Source: Roseovarius arcticus
GTDB taxonomy: Bacteria > Pseudomonadota > Alphaproteobacteria > Rhodobacterales > Rhodobacteraceae
Length of the DNA: 64,000 nt
Direction of reading: 5' to 3'
Assembly: GCF_006125015.1 (NCBI RefSeq)
Contig: NZ_SZZN01000001.1
Span: 2,232,001-2,296,000 of the forward strand
The notes below the pieces were generated by a model. It worked only from the letters and a program-made list of their open reading frames with translations. It ran no database searches and was not told the DNA's origin. Positions 19,359-29,206 of the stretch are shown piece by piece. The position numbers and the translations under genes are program-made. The number at the start of each line of letters is the position of its first letter. The stretch's first letter is position 1.

Positions 19359-20458
19359 GCGGTATCCCCTAGCAAAGCCAGCAGACCGGGGCGGATCACG
19401 CCGCCCACGGCAGGTATCTCACGCCCCGCGCCCAGCTGCCGGGTCAGCGCGTCATAGCGCCCGCCCGATGCAACAGGCGGCAGATCGGGATGCGCATCGG
19501 AGGTAAAGCCAAAGACGAACCCATCATAATACTCCATCTGCGCGCGGCCATAGCTAGCCTCAAATGGCAAAGCCGCGACATCGACGCCGCGCGCATCCAG
19601 AGCGTCCAGCCGTGCGGCAAGCTGTGCGACCGCGCCCGCAATGGCAGGCATATCTACGGCGATATCGCGCAAATGCTCCAGCGCGTGGGGGCTGGTCTCG
19701 CGCACGGCGAGGATTGCGTCGATCAGCTCCACTTCGCCTTCACTGATGGGCGGGGTGGCGGCATCGTCGCGCAGCGCTGTGATACGCGCGGCTATCTCAG
19801 CCTGACTGCGCAGGCCTATCAGCGGGCCTGCGCCTGCGATCGGGTCCGGCGTTTGCAGCAACGCCGTACGGCTCGGCGGCACGTCTGCACGGCCCGCAAA
19901 CCGTTCCATTAGTGTGCGAAATCGGCGGGGGCGCCAAATATGGCGGCGCAGCGCCGCCTTGCGCGCGTCCGTTGTGTCCAAGCCATCGACAGCCGCCATC
20001 AAAATACCGATATCGCCCGTCACTGCCTGAAGCCCCAGCGGCGCGACGATGCCCGCGATCAGCGCGAACACCTCCGCATCTGCCTCGGCGGGGGCGGCGC
20101 CGCCCATTACCTCGTAGCCAACTTGCATGTATTCGCTAGCCCGGCGCGGATCATCCTCCTGCCGGCGAAACACTTCGCCGGAATAGGTATACCGCGCGGG
20201 CTCGGCCCCGCTTTGCATATGCATTTGTACGACGGGTACGGTGAAATCGGGGCGCAGCATCTGCTCGCCCTTTAGCGGATCTGACGTGACGTAGGCGCGC
20301 GCGCGGATATCCTCGCCATATAGGTCTAGCAGCACCTCGGCAGGTTGCAGGATCGCCGTCTCGACAGGCTCCGCGCCCGCCGCCTCAAAGACGCCGCGCA
20401 CACGCGCAGCCTCTGCGCGAATGGACGCGCGCGACGGCATAGGTCCCAGCTCGGCCAT
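19355..20458 (-). CDS. hisZ: ATP phosphoribosyltransferase regulatory subunit HisZ
   Basis: HisRS paralogue without tRNA-charging activity that forms a complex with short HisG and gives it histidine feedback control. The start at 20458 ([19 protein letters not shown]) gives 367 residues and shares one base with the hisS stop (TGATG). Class-II synthetase-like segments include LRPDFTVPVVQMHM, ARYTYSGEVFRRQ and ASGGRYDALT. The order hisS-hisZ-hisG in one overlapping operon explains why short HisG and HisZ come together. Confidence 0.94.
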   Translation of the reverse strand: MAELGPMPSRASIRAEAARVRGVFEAAGAEPVETAILQPAEVLLDLYGEDIRARAYVTSDPLKGEQMLRPDFTVPVVQMHMQSGAEPARYTYSGEVFRRQEDDPRRASEYMQVGYEVMGGAAPAEADAEVFALIAGIVAPLGLQAVTGDIGILMAAVDGLDTTDARKAALRRHIWRPRRFRTLMERFAGRADVPPSRTALLQTPDPIAGAGPLIGLRSQAEIAARITALRDDAATPPISEGEVELIDAILAVRETSPHALEHLRDIAVDMPAIAGAVAQLAARLDALDARGVDVAALPFEASYGRAQMEYYDGFVFGFTSDAHPDLPPVASGGRYDALTRQLGAGREIPAVGGVIRPGLLALLGDTA

Positions 20459-22050
20459 CAGCCCGCCCCGTTCAAAATGTCGCGCACTTTGGCAACCAAC
20501 TGGCTGCGCGGCACTTCGAACTGGCTGGGGCGTTCCTTCCACTCCTCCAGCGTCGCGCCTTCGGCCATCTGCGCGCCCAGCACCAGATCCTTGATCTGGA
20601 TGACCCCCTTCGCTTGCTCGTCCGCGCCTTCGATGATGGCGACGGGGCTGCCGCGTTTGTCCGCATATTTCAGCTGGTTACCGAAATTCTTGGGGTTGCC
20701 CAGATACACTTCGGCGCGGATGCCCGCCTGCCGCAGCTCGGCGACCATCGCCTGATAATCGGCCATGCGCGCACGGTCCATCACTGTCACCACGACCGGG
20801 CCGGGAGTTGGAGCGCCCCCCTGCCCCTTGGCGCGCAGCGCAGCAAGCAAGCGGTCCACACCAATGCTGACGCCGGTGGCAGGAACGGACTGCCCGGTGA
20901 ACCGCTTGACCAGGTCATCATAGCGCCCGCCGCCCGCAACGCTGCCGAACTGCCGCTTGGCGCCCTTGTCGTCGAGGATGTCGAACGTCAGCTCGGCCTC
21001 GAACACAGGGCCGGTGTAATAACCAAGGCCGCGCACAACGCTGGGATCGATGACGATACGGTCTGGGCCGTAACCTTGTGCGCTAAGCAACGCTTCAATT
21101 TGGCGAAGTTCTTCGACACCTTCTGCGCCGACAGTTGAGCTGCCAATGATGACGCCGAGATGGTCCAACACTTCATGGTTCCAAGCCATACCGTATTTTT
21201 GTCGTGACGCTTCACGATAGTTATCCGCTACAATATTAATACCATCAAACTCTTTCGCTCTTCCTTCGAGCTTGGAAGCAACGACATCATTCGCGTTAAC
21301 GAACATCATCACCACATCCGCCTGCGCATCATCCAGACCAGCACCTTTGGTGAAATCGCCGCTGTCGTCCTTGCGCCCTTCGCCCAAAAGCGCACGCACG
21401 CCTTCGGGGCCGAGCCTGTCCAGCTTGTCGATTGCGCGCAGAACGATGCCGCGCTCGGTTTTCTTGTCCTCACCCGACAAGCGCGCGACCTCAAGCACGC
21501 CGTTCAGCACCTTGCGATTGTTGACGCGCACCACATAGTCACCGCGCGCGATCCCGACCGTCTCAAGGCAGTCGGCCAGCATTGCACACATCTCGGCATC
21601 TGCCGCCACGCTGGGTGCGCCCACCGTATCCGCATCACACTGATAAAATTGGCGAAACCGCCCCGGTCCCGGCTTCTCATTGCGCCAGACGGGCCCCATC
21701 GCGTAGCGCCGGTAAGGCGTCGGGAGGTCGTCCTTGTGCTGGGCATAAACCCGCGCCAGCGGCGCGGTCAGATCGTAGCGCAGCGCCAGCCAGTCACCGG
21801 GTTTTTCGCCCTCGTCCTCCTGCCACGCAAAGACACCCGCATTGGGCCGCTCCACGTCCGGCAGAAACTTGCCCAGCGCCTCTACCGTCTCGACCGCCGC
21901 GCTGTCCAGCGCGTCAAAGCCGTAGTGGTGATAGACCCGCGCGATCGCCTCCAGCATCGCTGCACGCTCCACTACCTCGGCGCCAAAGTAGTCGCGAAAG
22001 CCCTTGGGCGTCTGCGCCTTGGGGCGCGGGGTTTTTTTCTGCTTGGCCAT
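20458..22050 (-). CDS. hisS: Histidyl-tRNA synthetase, alphaproteobacterial divergent type
   Basis: Class-II synthetase charging tRNA-His, 530 residues, about 100 longer than the E. coli enzyme. Motif 2 reads [23 protein letters not shown] rather than the E. coli [20 protein letters not shown], and the histidine-binding motif reads [12 protein letters not shown] instead of RGLDYY. These are features of the divergent alphaproteobacterial HisRS that co-evolved with tRNA-His lacking the extra G at position -1 (established for Rhodobacterales and Caulobacterales). Motif 3 region [13 protein letters not shown] is intact. First gene of hisS-hisZ-hisG. Confidence 0.95.
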   Translation of the reverse strand: MAKQKKTPRPKAQTPKGFRDYFGAEVVERAAMLEAIARVYHHYGFDALDSAAVETVEALGKFLPDVERPNAGVFAWQEDEGEKPGDWLALRYDLTAPLARVYAQHKDDLPTPYRRYAMGPVWRNEKPGPGRFRQFYQCDADTVGAPSVAADAEMCAMLADCLETVGIARGDYVVRVNNRKVLNGVLEVARLSGEDKKTERGIVLRAIDKLDRLGPEGVRALLGEGRKDDSGDFTKGAGLDDAQADVVMMFVNANDVVASKLEGRAKEFDGINIVADNYREASRQKYGMAWNHEVLDHLGVIIGSSTVGAEGVEELRQIEALLSAQGYGPDRIVIDPSVVRGLGYYTGPVFEAELTFDILDDKGAKRQFGSVAGGGRYDDLVKRFTGQSVPATGVSIGVDRLLAALRAKGQGGAPTPGPVVVTVMDRARMADYQAMVAELRQAGIRAEVYLGNPKNFGNQLKYADKRGSPVAIIEGADEQAKGVIQIKDLVLGAQMAEGATLEEWKERPSQFEVPRSQLVAKVRDILNGAG

Positions 22051-22220
22051 TATATCGCCTTTCAGACGCTGCCTCAGTTTCCCGGCGGTCTAGCCCAAGC
22101 ACCGCCCCCCGGCAAGCAGGGCGCCGCCCTTGCGGATTATTCTTGGGGATAACATCCATTGCGAAGGCGGCGCACGCGCGCCCGCTTGACCCGATGCCCG
22201 GCCCGCGCCACAAGGGCGCT

Positions 22221-22415
22221 ATGGAACGCCTCGAAGAACAGATCGCCCACCTCATCCGCACGCTTGACGACGTGTCCGACACCGTCGCGCGGCAGGACGC
22301 TGAAATTGCCGTGCTCACCCGCCGGGTCGAGATGCTGATGCGCCGCGAGGCGGAGCGTGATGAGGGCGCGGGCGGCTCTGTCGCTATGGGAAGCGAGCGG
22401 CCCCCTCACTACTAA
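22221..22415 (+). CDS. slyX: SlyX family protein
   Basis: A 64-residue coiled-coil protein: residues 1-45 have heptad-like hydrophobic spacing (LEEQIAHLIRTLDDVSDTV) and the protein ends PPHY, the hallmark C-terminus of SlyX. The biochemical function of SlyX is not established. ATG at 22221 opens the SlyX-like part of a longer open frame. It lies divergent from hisS with 170 bases between and is followed 17 bases later by a small gene on the same strand. Confidence 0.85.
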   Translation: MERLEEQIAHLIRTLDDVSDTVARQDAEIAVLTRRVEMLMRREAERDEGAGGSVAMGSERPPHY

Positions 22416-22432
22416 AGCAATGGAGCGCCACT

Positions 22433-22612
22433 TTGATAAAGTACATATATCCTGATGGCAGCCACTGTTACCGCGCGCTGCACACCACTTATGCCGTTTT
22501 CCGTGATGACACTGGCAAATTGATCGCGCGCGCCCAGAAGGCGGACGGCGCGCTCTACGAATTCGAGATAGCCAGTTTCGAATTGCTAGAGGCCGGGCGC
22601 AATTACAGCTAG
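22433..22612 (+). CDS. Small 59-residue protein of unknown function, TTG start
   Basis: Short gene with GGAG 7 bases ahead of a TTG codon at 22433. The product begins MIKYIYPDGSHCYRALHTTY and continues AVFRDDTGKLIARAQKADGA, then YEFEIASFELLEAG, ending RNYS. The composition is protein-like and soluble, without membrane span or signal peptide. I do not recognise the family. It follows slyX by 17 bases, suggesting one transcript, and its TAG ends one base before the dnaE1 stop on the other strand. Confidence 0.6.
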   Translation: MIKYIYPDGSHCYRALHTTYAVFRDDTGKLIARAQKADGALYEFEIASFELLEAGRNYS

Positions 22613-22613
22613 C

Positions 22614-25600
22614 CTAAATGTCCTGCACATCCATGACGCCGTCGAGGCTTTTGATCGCGCCCTTGATCTGCGGCGTCACCGGATAATCGCGCCCTGCTGA
22701 CAGTTCGACCTCGCCGGGCAGGCCATCGCCGATGAGGCAAAACCGGATTGGGCCGGGCCGGGACGCGCGCGCGGCATCGGCCGCGCCTTCCAGAACACGT
22801 GCGACCGATGCCATCGCGGACGGCTCATCAACAAAAATCAACAGGCCAAGGCTGCCTGCATCCGCGACCACGCCGTCTATCGGCGCGACAGAGCGCGCCA
22901 GCAGCTTTAGCTGCTCGGACTCCATCGTCGCCTCGACGGTGATGACCACCTGAGCGCCGGTTTCCAGATGTTCGCGCGATTTCTCCAGCGTTTCCGAGAA
23001 CATGACGACCTCGTAGCCACCCGTGGTATCGCTGAGTTGCACAAACGCAAAGCGATTGCCGCGCGCTGATTTCCGCTCCTGCCGGCCCGCGACGATGCCG
23101 GCCATTTTCACTACGCAAGGCGCGCGCGCGGCGTCCTGCATGACTTGGTCCAGCGTCTTGACACTCTTGCGCTTTAACGCGGCCATGTAGTCGTCCAGGG
23201 GATGGCCCGACAGATAGAACCCGACGGCTTTGAATTCCTCGTTGAGGCGCTCAGCCGGTTGCCAGTCATCGACGGGCGGCAGGCGCGGTTCGGGCAGATC
23301 CTCGCCGGCCTCGCCAAAGAGTGACACCTGCGCCGAATTCTTCTGATCGTGGATCGCGGCTGAGTAGCTCATCAGCGGCTCAAGGGCGTCGAATACGCGG
23401 CGGCGATTGCGATCAATCTCGTCAAACGCGCCGGAACGGGCCAGCATCTCCATCGGCCGCTTGCCGATGCGCTTGATATCGACGCGGCGGGCGAAGTCAT
23501 AGAGCGTGGCAAACGGCTTGTCCTCACCGCTCGCGCCTTGCGCGCCGCCAGTGCGGCCCTCGACGATCAGCTTCATCGCCTCAACACCGACGTTTTTCAG
23601 CGCGCCCAAGGCGTAGTGTAGAACGCCATTACGCACCACGAACTGTGCGTCCGAGCGGTTGACGCAAGGCGGTGCCCAATTCAGCTTCAGCCCCTTTTTC
23701 ACCTCTTCGAAATAGACCGAGAGTTTGTCGGTCAGGTGTATATCGCAGTTCATGACCCCTGCCATAAACTCGGTCGGATGGTTCGCCTTCAGCCATGCCG
23801 TTTGGTAGCTGACGACCGCATAGGCCGCCGCGTGGGATTTGTTAAATCCGTAATTCGCAAACTTATCCAGTAGGTTCCAAACCTCCAGCGCCTTGTCGTC
23901 ATCAACGCCGTTTTCCTTGGCGCCCGCGATAAACTTGGGCCGTTCCGCATCCATCGCCGCTTGAATCTTCTTGCCCATGGCGCGGCGCAGCAGGTCCGCG
24001 CCGCCAAGGCTGTAGCCCGCCATTTCCTGCGCGATCTGCATCACTTGTTCTTGATAGACGATGATGCCCTGCGTCTCGTCCAGAAGATGGTCGATGGTGG
24101 GGTGCAGCAATTCGCGCTCGGATAGCTCGTTCTTCACCTCGCAGAATTTCGGAATATTCTCCATCGGGCCGGGACGATAGAGCGCGACCAGCGCGATGAT
24201 ATCCTCGATGCAGTCCGGCTTCATCCGCTTGAGCGCGTCCATCATGCCCGAGCTTTCAACCTGAAACACCGCGACAGTCTTGGCGCGCGCATAGAGCGCG
24301 TAGGTCTTGGCATCGTCCAGCGGGATCTGTCCGATATCGTTTTCGGCGCCCGCGTGCGGCTGGTAGATCGCGCTACCATCGGCGGCGGTGTGCAGATCGC
24401 GGCCCTCGCCGTGAATCTGCGCCATTGCGTTCTGGATCACGGTCAGGGTTTTCAGGCCCAGAAAGTCGAACTTGACCAGCCCCGCCTGCTCGACCCATTT
24501 CATGTTGAATTGGGTCGCGGGCATGTCACTGCGAGGGTCTTGATACAGGGGCACCAGCGCGTCCAGCGGGCGATCGCCGATTACGACACCAGCCGCGTGG
24601 GTCGACGCGTTGCGCAGCAGCCCCTCGACCTGCATGCCGTAATTCAGCAGGCGGTCGACGACCTCTTCATTGCGGGCCTCTTCGCGCAGGCGGTCCTCTT
24701 GGATCAATGCCTGCTGAATGCTGACGGGTTTGACGCCCTCGACGGGGATCATCTTGGACAGGCGATCCACCTGCCCGTATGGCATCTGGAGGACTCGGCC
24801 GATATCGCGCACGGCAGCCTTGGACAACAGCGCGCCAAAGGTGATGATTTGGCCCACGCGGTCGCGGCCATATTTTTCCTGCACGTATTGGATCACCTCT
24901 TCTCGGCGATCCATGCAAAAGTCGATGTCAAAGTCGGGCATCGACACACGTTCGGGGTTCAGGAACCGTTCGAACAGCAGCGAATAGCGCAGCGGATCAA
25001 GGTCCGTGATTGTCAGAGCATAAGCGACGAGCGACCCCGCGCCCGACCCGCGCCCCGGACCCACCGGAATATCGCGGTCCTTGGCCCATTTGATGAAATC
25101 GGCAACGATCAGGAAATAACCCGGGAAGCCCATGCCCTCGATGATGCCCAGCTCAAACTCCAGCCGCTTTTCGTACTCTTCCACGCTGACGGCGTGGGGG
25201 ATGACGCTCAGACGCTCGACCAAACCCTCCTTGGCCTGGCGGCGCAGCTCGACCACCTCGTCATCAGCAAACTTTGGCAGGATCGGGTCGCGGCGATAGG
25301 CGCCAAAGGCGCAGCGCTTGGCGATTTCCACGGTATTTTCGATCGCTTCGGGCAAGTCGGCAAAGAGTGTCGCCATTTCCTTGGCCGTCTTGAAGTTATG
25401 TTGCGGTGTGAGGCGGCGGCGCGGTGCAGACTGATCAACGTACGTGCCCTCGGCCACGCACAACATGGCGTCATGCGCCTCGTACATCTTGGACTTGGGG
25501 AAATAGACATCGTTTGTCGCAACCAGCGGCAGATCCATCGCATAGGCCATTTCGATATGGCCGCGCTCACTGCTGCGCTCTGCCTCGGGCAGGCCGTCCT

Positions 25601-26141
25601 CGCCGGGGTGGCGCTGCAACTCGACGTAGAGGCGATCGCCATAAATCTCGGCCAGTTGCCGCATCAGCGCCTCCGCCGCGTCGCGCTGCCCAGCGCGCAA
25701 GAGCCGCCCAACCGGGCCGTCCGGCCCGCCAGTGAGGCAGATCAGGCCGCCCGAGTGTTCGGCCAGATCCATCCGCGTCACATGCGGCAGCGCGCCGTCG
25801 CCGCGCAAATAGAGGCAAGAGTTGAGCTTCATCAGATGCTCGTACCCCTGCTCATTCTGGGCCAGCAGGACAATGGGTGCGGGCGTGGCAGGACGCTCGC
25901 CCGGCGCGACATCGACATAGGCCAGATCAATCTGGCAGCCCATGATCGGCTGGACGCCCGCCTCTGCCGCCGAGACGGCAAACTCGAGGGCAGCGAACAT
26001 ATTGTTCGTATCGGTAACGGCGACGGCGGGCATCCCCGCATCGACGCACATAGCCGGAAGCTTTTTCAGCCGCACGGCCCCTTCCAGCAAAGAGTATTCG
26101 CTATGGACGCGCAGGTGGATGAATCGGCTATGGTTTTTCAT
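22614..26141 (-). CDS. dnaE: DNA polymerase III alpha subunit
   Basis: Replicative C-family polymerase, 1175 residues, the normal DnaE1 length. Order of parts: PHP domain (FIHLRVHSEYSLLEGA at the N-terminus), palm with GRGSGAGSLVAYAL and catalytic aspartates in MPDFDIDFCMDRREEV, thumb and fingers (ALYRPGPMENIPKF), then helix-hairpin-helix and OB domains (VVKMAGIVAGRQERKSARGN). The ATG at 26141 starts MKNHSRFIHLRVHSEY. It lies 48 bases after the amidohydrolase gene on the same strand. The window also encodes the mutagenic DnaE2. Confidence 0.98.
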   Translation of the reverse strand: MKNHSRFIHLRVHSEYSLLEGAVRLKKLPAMCVDAGMPAVAVTDTNNMFAALEFAVSAAEAGVQPIMGCQIDLAYVDVAPGERPATPAPIVLLAQNEQGYEHLMKLNSCLYLRGDGALPHVTRMDLAEHSGGLICLTGGPDGPVGRLLRAGQRDAAEALMRQLAEIYGDRLYVELQRHPGEDGLPEAERSSERGHIEMAYAMDLPLVATNDVYFPKSKMYEAHDAMLCVAEGTYVDQSAPRRRLTPQHNFKTAKEMATLFADLPEAIENTVEIAKRCAFGAYRRDPILPKFADDEVVELRRQAKEGLVERLSVIPHAVSVEEYEKRLEFELGIIEGMGFPGYFLIVADFIKWAKDRDIPVGPGRGSGAGSLVAYALTITDLDPLRYSLLFERFLNPERVSMPDFDIDFCMDRREEVIQYVQEKYGRDRVGQIITFGALLSKAAVRDIGRVLQMPYGQVDRLSKMIPVEGVKPVSIQQALIQEDRLREEARNEEVVDRLLNYGMQVEGLLRNASTHAAGVVIGDRPLDALVPLYQDPRSDMPATQFNMKWVEQAGLVKFDFLGLKTLTVIQNAMAQIHGEGRDLHTAADGSAIYQPHAGAENDIGQIPLDDAKTYALYARAKTVAVFQVESSGMMDALKRMKPDCIEDIIALVALYRPGPMENIPKFCEVKNELSERELLHPTIDHLLDETQGIIVYQEQVMQIAQEMAGYSLGGADLLRRAMGKKIQAAMDAERPKFIAGAKENGVDDDKALEVWNLLDKFANYGFNKSHAAAYAVVSYQTAWLKANHPTEFMAGVMNCDIHLTDKLSVYFEEVKKGLKLNWAPPCVNRSDAQFVVRNGVLHYALGALKNVGVEAMKLIVEGRTGGAQGASGEDKPFATLYDFARRVDIKRIGKRPMEMLARSGAFDEIDRNRRRVFDALEPLMSYSAAIHDQKNSAQVSLFGEAGEDLPEPRLPPVDDWQPAERLNEEFKAVGFYLSGHPLDDYMAALKRKSVKTLDQVMQDAARAPCVVKMAGIVAGRQERKSARGNRFAFVQLSDTTGGYEVVMFSETLEKSREHLETGAQVVITVEATMESEQLKLLARSVAPIDGVVADAGSLGLLIFVDEPSAMASVARVLEGAADAARASRPGPIRFCLIGDGLPGEVELSAGRDYPVTPQIKGAIKSLDGVMDVQDI

Positions 26142-26189
26142 AACCTCACTTTAGGCCAGCGGCAGGGATGCCGCCAGTGCCACCCCGCG

Positions 26190-27851
26190 TCACGCGGCAT
26201 AGGTGATGCACCCGCCGCAGATCGTGATCATTGGGCGCGCCGCATGGATGGCATTGGGCGCGCAGGCCTCCAGATCGCGGTCCATGATTACCACATCGCC
26301 CATCTGGCCCGTTGCCAACTGTCCCTTGCGGCCCTCGTTAAATTCCACCCACGCATTGCCCGACGTGTAGGAGACAAGCGTATCCATCAACGTCTGGGGC
26401 CGCACGTCCCATGGTGCACCGGGCTGCAATGGCGCGATAGCGCATTGGATATTGCGCATTGCGTCAACCGGTATGACCGGCCAATCGGTGGAAAAGATCA
26501 CCGGTGCACCCGTCTCGCGGATGCGCTGCCATGCGTAGGCGTATGGGTACTGGTCGTCGTGCAGAAGCGTGCCCTGCGGGAGAATTGGGAAGTAATCGCC
26601 CAGCGGCGAATGGCGCGGTTGAAGGGACGCGACCGCGCCCAGCTGCCGGATACGTGGCAGGTCATCGGGGTGGATCACCTCAATATGCTCGATCCGGTGG
26701 CGGGAATCGCGGCGACCGTTGGCCAGTTGCGCAGCAGCATACCCATCCAATGTTCGCCGCGTCGCCAGGTCACCGATGGAATGAACGCTGAGTTGCAGCT
26801 CCATCGCGTCCGCGCGCACGCAGGCCTCGTTAAAATGATCGGGCTCGAACACAGGCTCGCCAATCGTGCGGGTGCCGGGATAGGGGCGCGTCATCAGCGC
26901 AGTATGCGTATCGAGCACACCGTCCATGAACATTTTAACCCGGCCCGACCAGACCCGATCGCCAGTATAGAGGCGACGCATCTCCACGGCCTCCTCCAGC
27001 CGGTCGAGCGGGTCGTAATTCTTGAGGTGGAACGGCACCTGCATGCGGCATTTCAAATCGCCCGCAGCATCCAGATCGCTGAGCAACTCCAGTTGGTAGA
27101 AATTCCCGTCCATGTTGTGCATCGTTGTGATGCCATGCGACGCGGCGTGGGCCAGACCCTTCGCCAGCAGGCGGCGGTCGGCGGCGCGCTCGGCCTCGGT
27201 GGCGGGCGGCTCGGGCTCCGCTCCAGTGACGTAGCCCAGCATGTCGCGCCCGCCCGTCCGGCTAAGCGTCAGGACAGGGCCAAATGCGCCGGTTTCCTGC
27301 AACTCGCCGGTGGCAGTCTCGCCCTCCATCACGATGACGCTGCCCTCTGGCACCGGGGCGCCGTGCAGCAGGTTTGCGGCCTCAAGCGCCATCGTATTCG
27401 CCCATAGTGTGTGAATATCAGGCGATAGCAGCGCCATGGGGCGATCCGGCAGGATCGCATCCAGATCGTGGCGCGTAGGGTTGCGCCCGTCCATCAGGCC
27501 ATACGCGGTGCCAGTGCCTAAAATCATCGGCTCATCGGGATTGGCATCGGCATAAGTGCGGATGGTGCGGGCGGCGTCCGCCACCGTCTCAACCCCCTCC
27601 ATCGCCATGAATTCAAGCGCGGCGGACCCTTGGAACAAATGCACGTGGCTGTCGATCAAGCCCGGCATCACCGTGCCACCCGCCGCGTCGATCACGCGCG
27701 CATCCGGCGCGGCCAGATCGCGCATTTGCGCCGTGCTGCCAACCGCCAAAATCACACCGCCCGCCAGCGCCACAGCTTCTGCGCGAGGGTGGCTTGCATC
27801 CATCGTCAGAACTTTGCCGTTCACGATTACCAGATCCGCCATGCCTGCCAT
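26190..27851 (-). CDS. YtcJ-like metal-dependent amidohydrolase
   Basis: Amidohydrolase superfamily member, 553 residues. Visible are the N-terminal beta-sandwich (VIVNGKVLTMD), the metal-binding DSHVHLF after GTVMPGLI, the HSIGDLA and HRIEHIEVIHPDD histidine motifs and STDWPV with the catalytic aspartate. No signal peptide, so it is cytoplasmic. Start at 27851 or 27842 (MAGMADLV) is favoured over a further upstream 27920. Substrate cannot be read from sequence; YtcJ relatives hydrolyse amide, formamide or cyclic C-N bonds. It is divergent from a polyamine-type importer, suggesting a shared nitrogen compound. Confidence 0.85.
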   Translation of the reverse strand: MAGMADLVIVNGKVLTMDASHPRAEAVALAGGVILAVGSTAQMRDLAAPDARVIDAAGGTVMPGLIDSHVHLFQGSAALEFMAMEGVETVADAARTIRTYADANPDEPMILGTGTAYGLMDGRNPTRHDLDAILPDRPMALLSPDIHTLWANTMALEAANLLHGAPVPEGSVIVMEGETATGELQETGAFGPVLTLSRTGGRDMLGYVTGAEPEPPATEAERAADRRLLAKGLAHAASHGITTMHNMDGNFYQLELLSDLDAAGDLKCRMQVPFHLKNYDPLDRLEEAVEMRRLYTGDRVWSGRVKMFMDGVLDTHTALMTRPYPGTRTIGEPVFEPDHFNEACVRADAMELQLSVHSIGDLATRRTLDGYAAAQLANGRRDSRHRIEHIEVIHPDDLPRIRQLGAVASLQPRHSPLGDYFPILPQGTLLHDDQYPYAYAWQRIRETGAPVIFSTDWPVIPVDAMRNIQCAIAPLQPGAPWDVRPQTLMDTLVSYTSGNAWVEFNEGRKGQLATGQMGDVVIMDRDLEACAPNAIHAARPMITICGGCITYAA

Positions 27852-28099
27852 TACAGGTCCCTTTTCCTGTGCGGACGCGCGCCCGCGAATGATACTCTGT
27901 CCCGGTTCAATCTGGGCCATAGGCCCTGCGGGGTAAATACCCCTCGCAAAGGATCAGGCACAGGGCATCGCACCGGGCGGGGCTGCGCGCGAATAAGACG
28001 ATGGGGTCTTTACCTTTGCGGCTGCTGCGCCCTAATCTGCCCGAACACCCCCGGCAAGGAATCGCACGTGGGGCCATAAAACACAGGGGGTAACGCCGC
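27852..28099. promoter_or_regulatory. Divergent region between amidohydrolase and polyamine importer
   Basis: Contains a short dyad, AAGAC (27995-27999) with GTCTT (28006-28010), flanked by further T/A symmetry, which could be an operator. Promoters for both directions must lie here, but I cannot locate them reliably. Confidence 0.3.
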
Positions 28100-29206
28100 A
28101 TGGTACAGCAGGCACAGACAGCCGCGACGGCATACAGCGGGGCAGATAACGTGATGGTGCACGCTGAACGCGTAACCAAGACGTTTGGTCAGGGCGCGAG
28201 CAAAATCACCGCGCTTGATGCCGTGTCAGTCGACATTCGCAAGAACGAATTTTTTACACTGCTGGGCCCGTCGGGCTGCGGTAAAACGACTCTTTTGCGC
28301 CTGATCGCGGGCTTTGATCTGCCCGATGGTGGCCAGATCCTGTTGGACGGGCAGGAAATCGGCCACCTGCCGCCCTACAAGCGGCCCGTAAACACGGTAT
28401 TTCAGTCCTATGCGCTATTTCCGCATATGAGCGTGGCGCGCAACATCGGCTTTGGACTAGAGATGCAGGGCCGCCCAAAGGCCGAGATCAAGGAGGCCGT
28501 GGCCCGCATGCTGGCGCTGGTCCAGATGGAGCATTTGGCAGACCGGCGCACCGATCAGTTGTCGGGCGGGCAACAACAGCGCGTGGCACTGGCCCGCGCT
28601 CTTGCGCCGCGGCCCAAAGTGCTGCTGCTGGACGAGCCGTTGTCAGCGCTGGACCTCAAGCTACGCAAGGAAATGCAGATCGAACTGAAACGGCTTCAGG
28701 AAGAGACGGGCATCACGTTCGTCTTTGTTACGCACGACCAAGAGGAAGCGCTCACCATGTCAGACCGGATCGCGGTCATGCAGGCCGGTGCGATCCTGCA
28801 AGTGGGCGCGCCCAAGGAGATCTACAACAATCCCGCGCGCCGCTTTGTTGCGGACTTCATCGGTGATATCAATATCTTGGAGGGCGACCTTAGCGATAAT
28901 GGTGCCCACGTAATTCTGCCCGGCGGGACCAAAATCGGCGCGTTGTTATCAGCGGGCGCCGCCCGCGAGGGACGCGCCTCGGTCGCGATCCGCCCCGAAA
29001 ATATGGAGCTTACCGCGCCCGATGCCCCAGATGCGGCGCTCAAGGGGCGCGTGACCAACATCGTCTATTTCGGTGCCGGCCATAACGTGCACATCGCGCT
29101 GGATGGCGGCGGCGAAGTACTGGTGCGCCGCGCTCAGACGGATGCGCAGATCGGCGCGCAGGTAGGCATATCCGTGCCGGATGCCGTTCAGGTTCTGGTG
29201 GACTGA
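28100..29206 (+). CDS. potA: Polyamine-type ABC transporter ATP-binding protein
   Basis: ABC ATPase of the PotA/PotG class, 368 residues. Walker A is GPSGCGKTT, the signature is [15 protein letters not shown], Walker B is [11 protein letters not shown], and a C-terminal TOBE domain ([10 protein letters not shown] to the end) follows. First gene of a four-gene importer; its stop overlaps the start of the next gene by one base. The compound may be spermidine, putrescine or a related amine. Confidence 0.93.
   Translation: MVQQAQTAATAYSGADNVMVHAERVTKTFGQGASKITALDAVSVDIRKNEFFTLLGPSGCGKTTLLRLIAGFDLPDGGQILLDGQEIGHLPPYKRPVNTVFQSYALFPHMSVARNIGFGLEMQGRPKAEIKEAVARMLALVQMEHLADRRTDQLSGGQQQRVALARALAPRPKVLLLDEPLSALDLKLRKEMQIELKRLQEETGITFVFVTHDQEEALTMSDRIAVMQAGAILQVGAPKEIYNNPARRFVADFIGDINILEGDLSDNGAHVILPGGTKIGALLSAGAAREGRASVAIRPENMELTAPDAPDAALKGRVTNIVYFGAGHNVHIALDGGGEVLVRRAQTDAQIGAQVGISVPDAVQVLVD

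Noticed and set aside
24354..27407. A 1017-codon open frame on the plus strand antisense to dnaE1 and the amidohydrolase.
   Set aside because: It is a shadow frame of two well-recognised genes on the other strand in GC-rich DNA; the translation looks like antisense of coding sequence.
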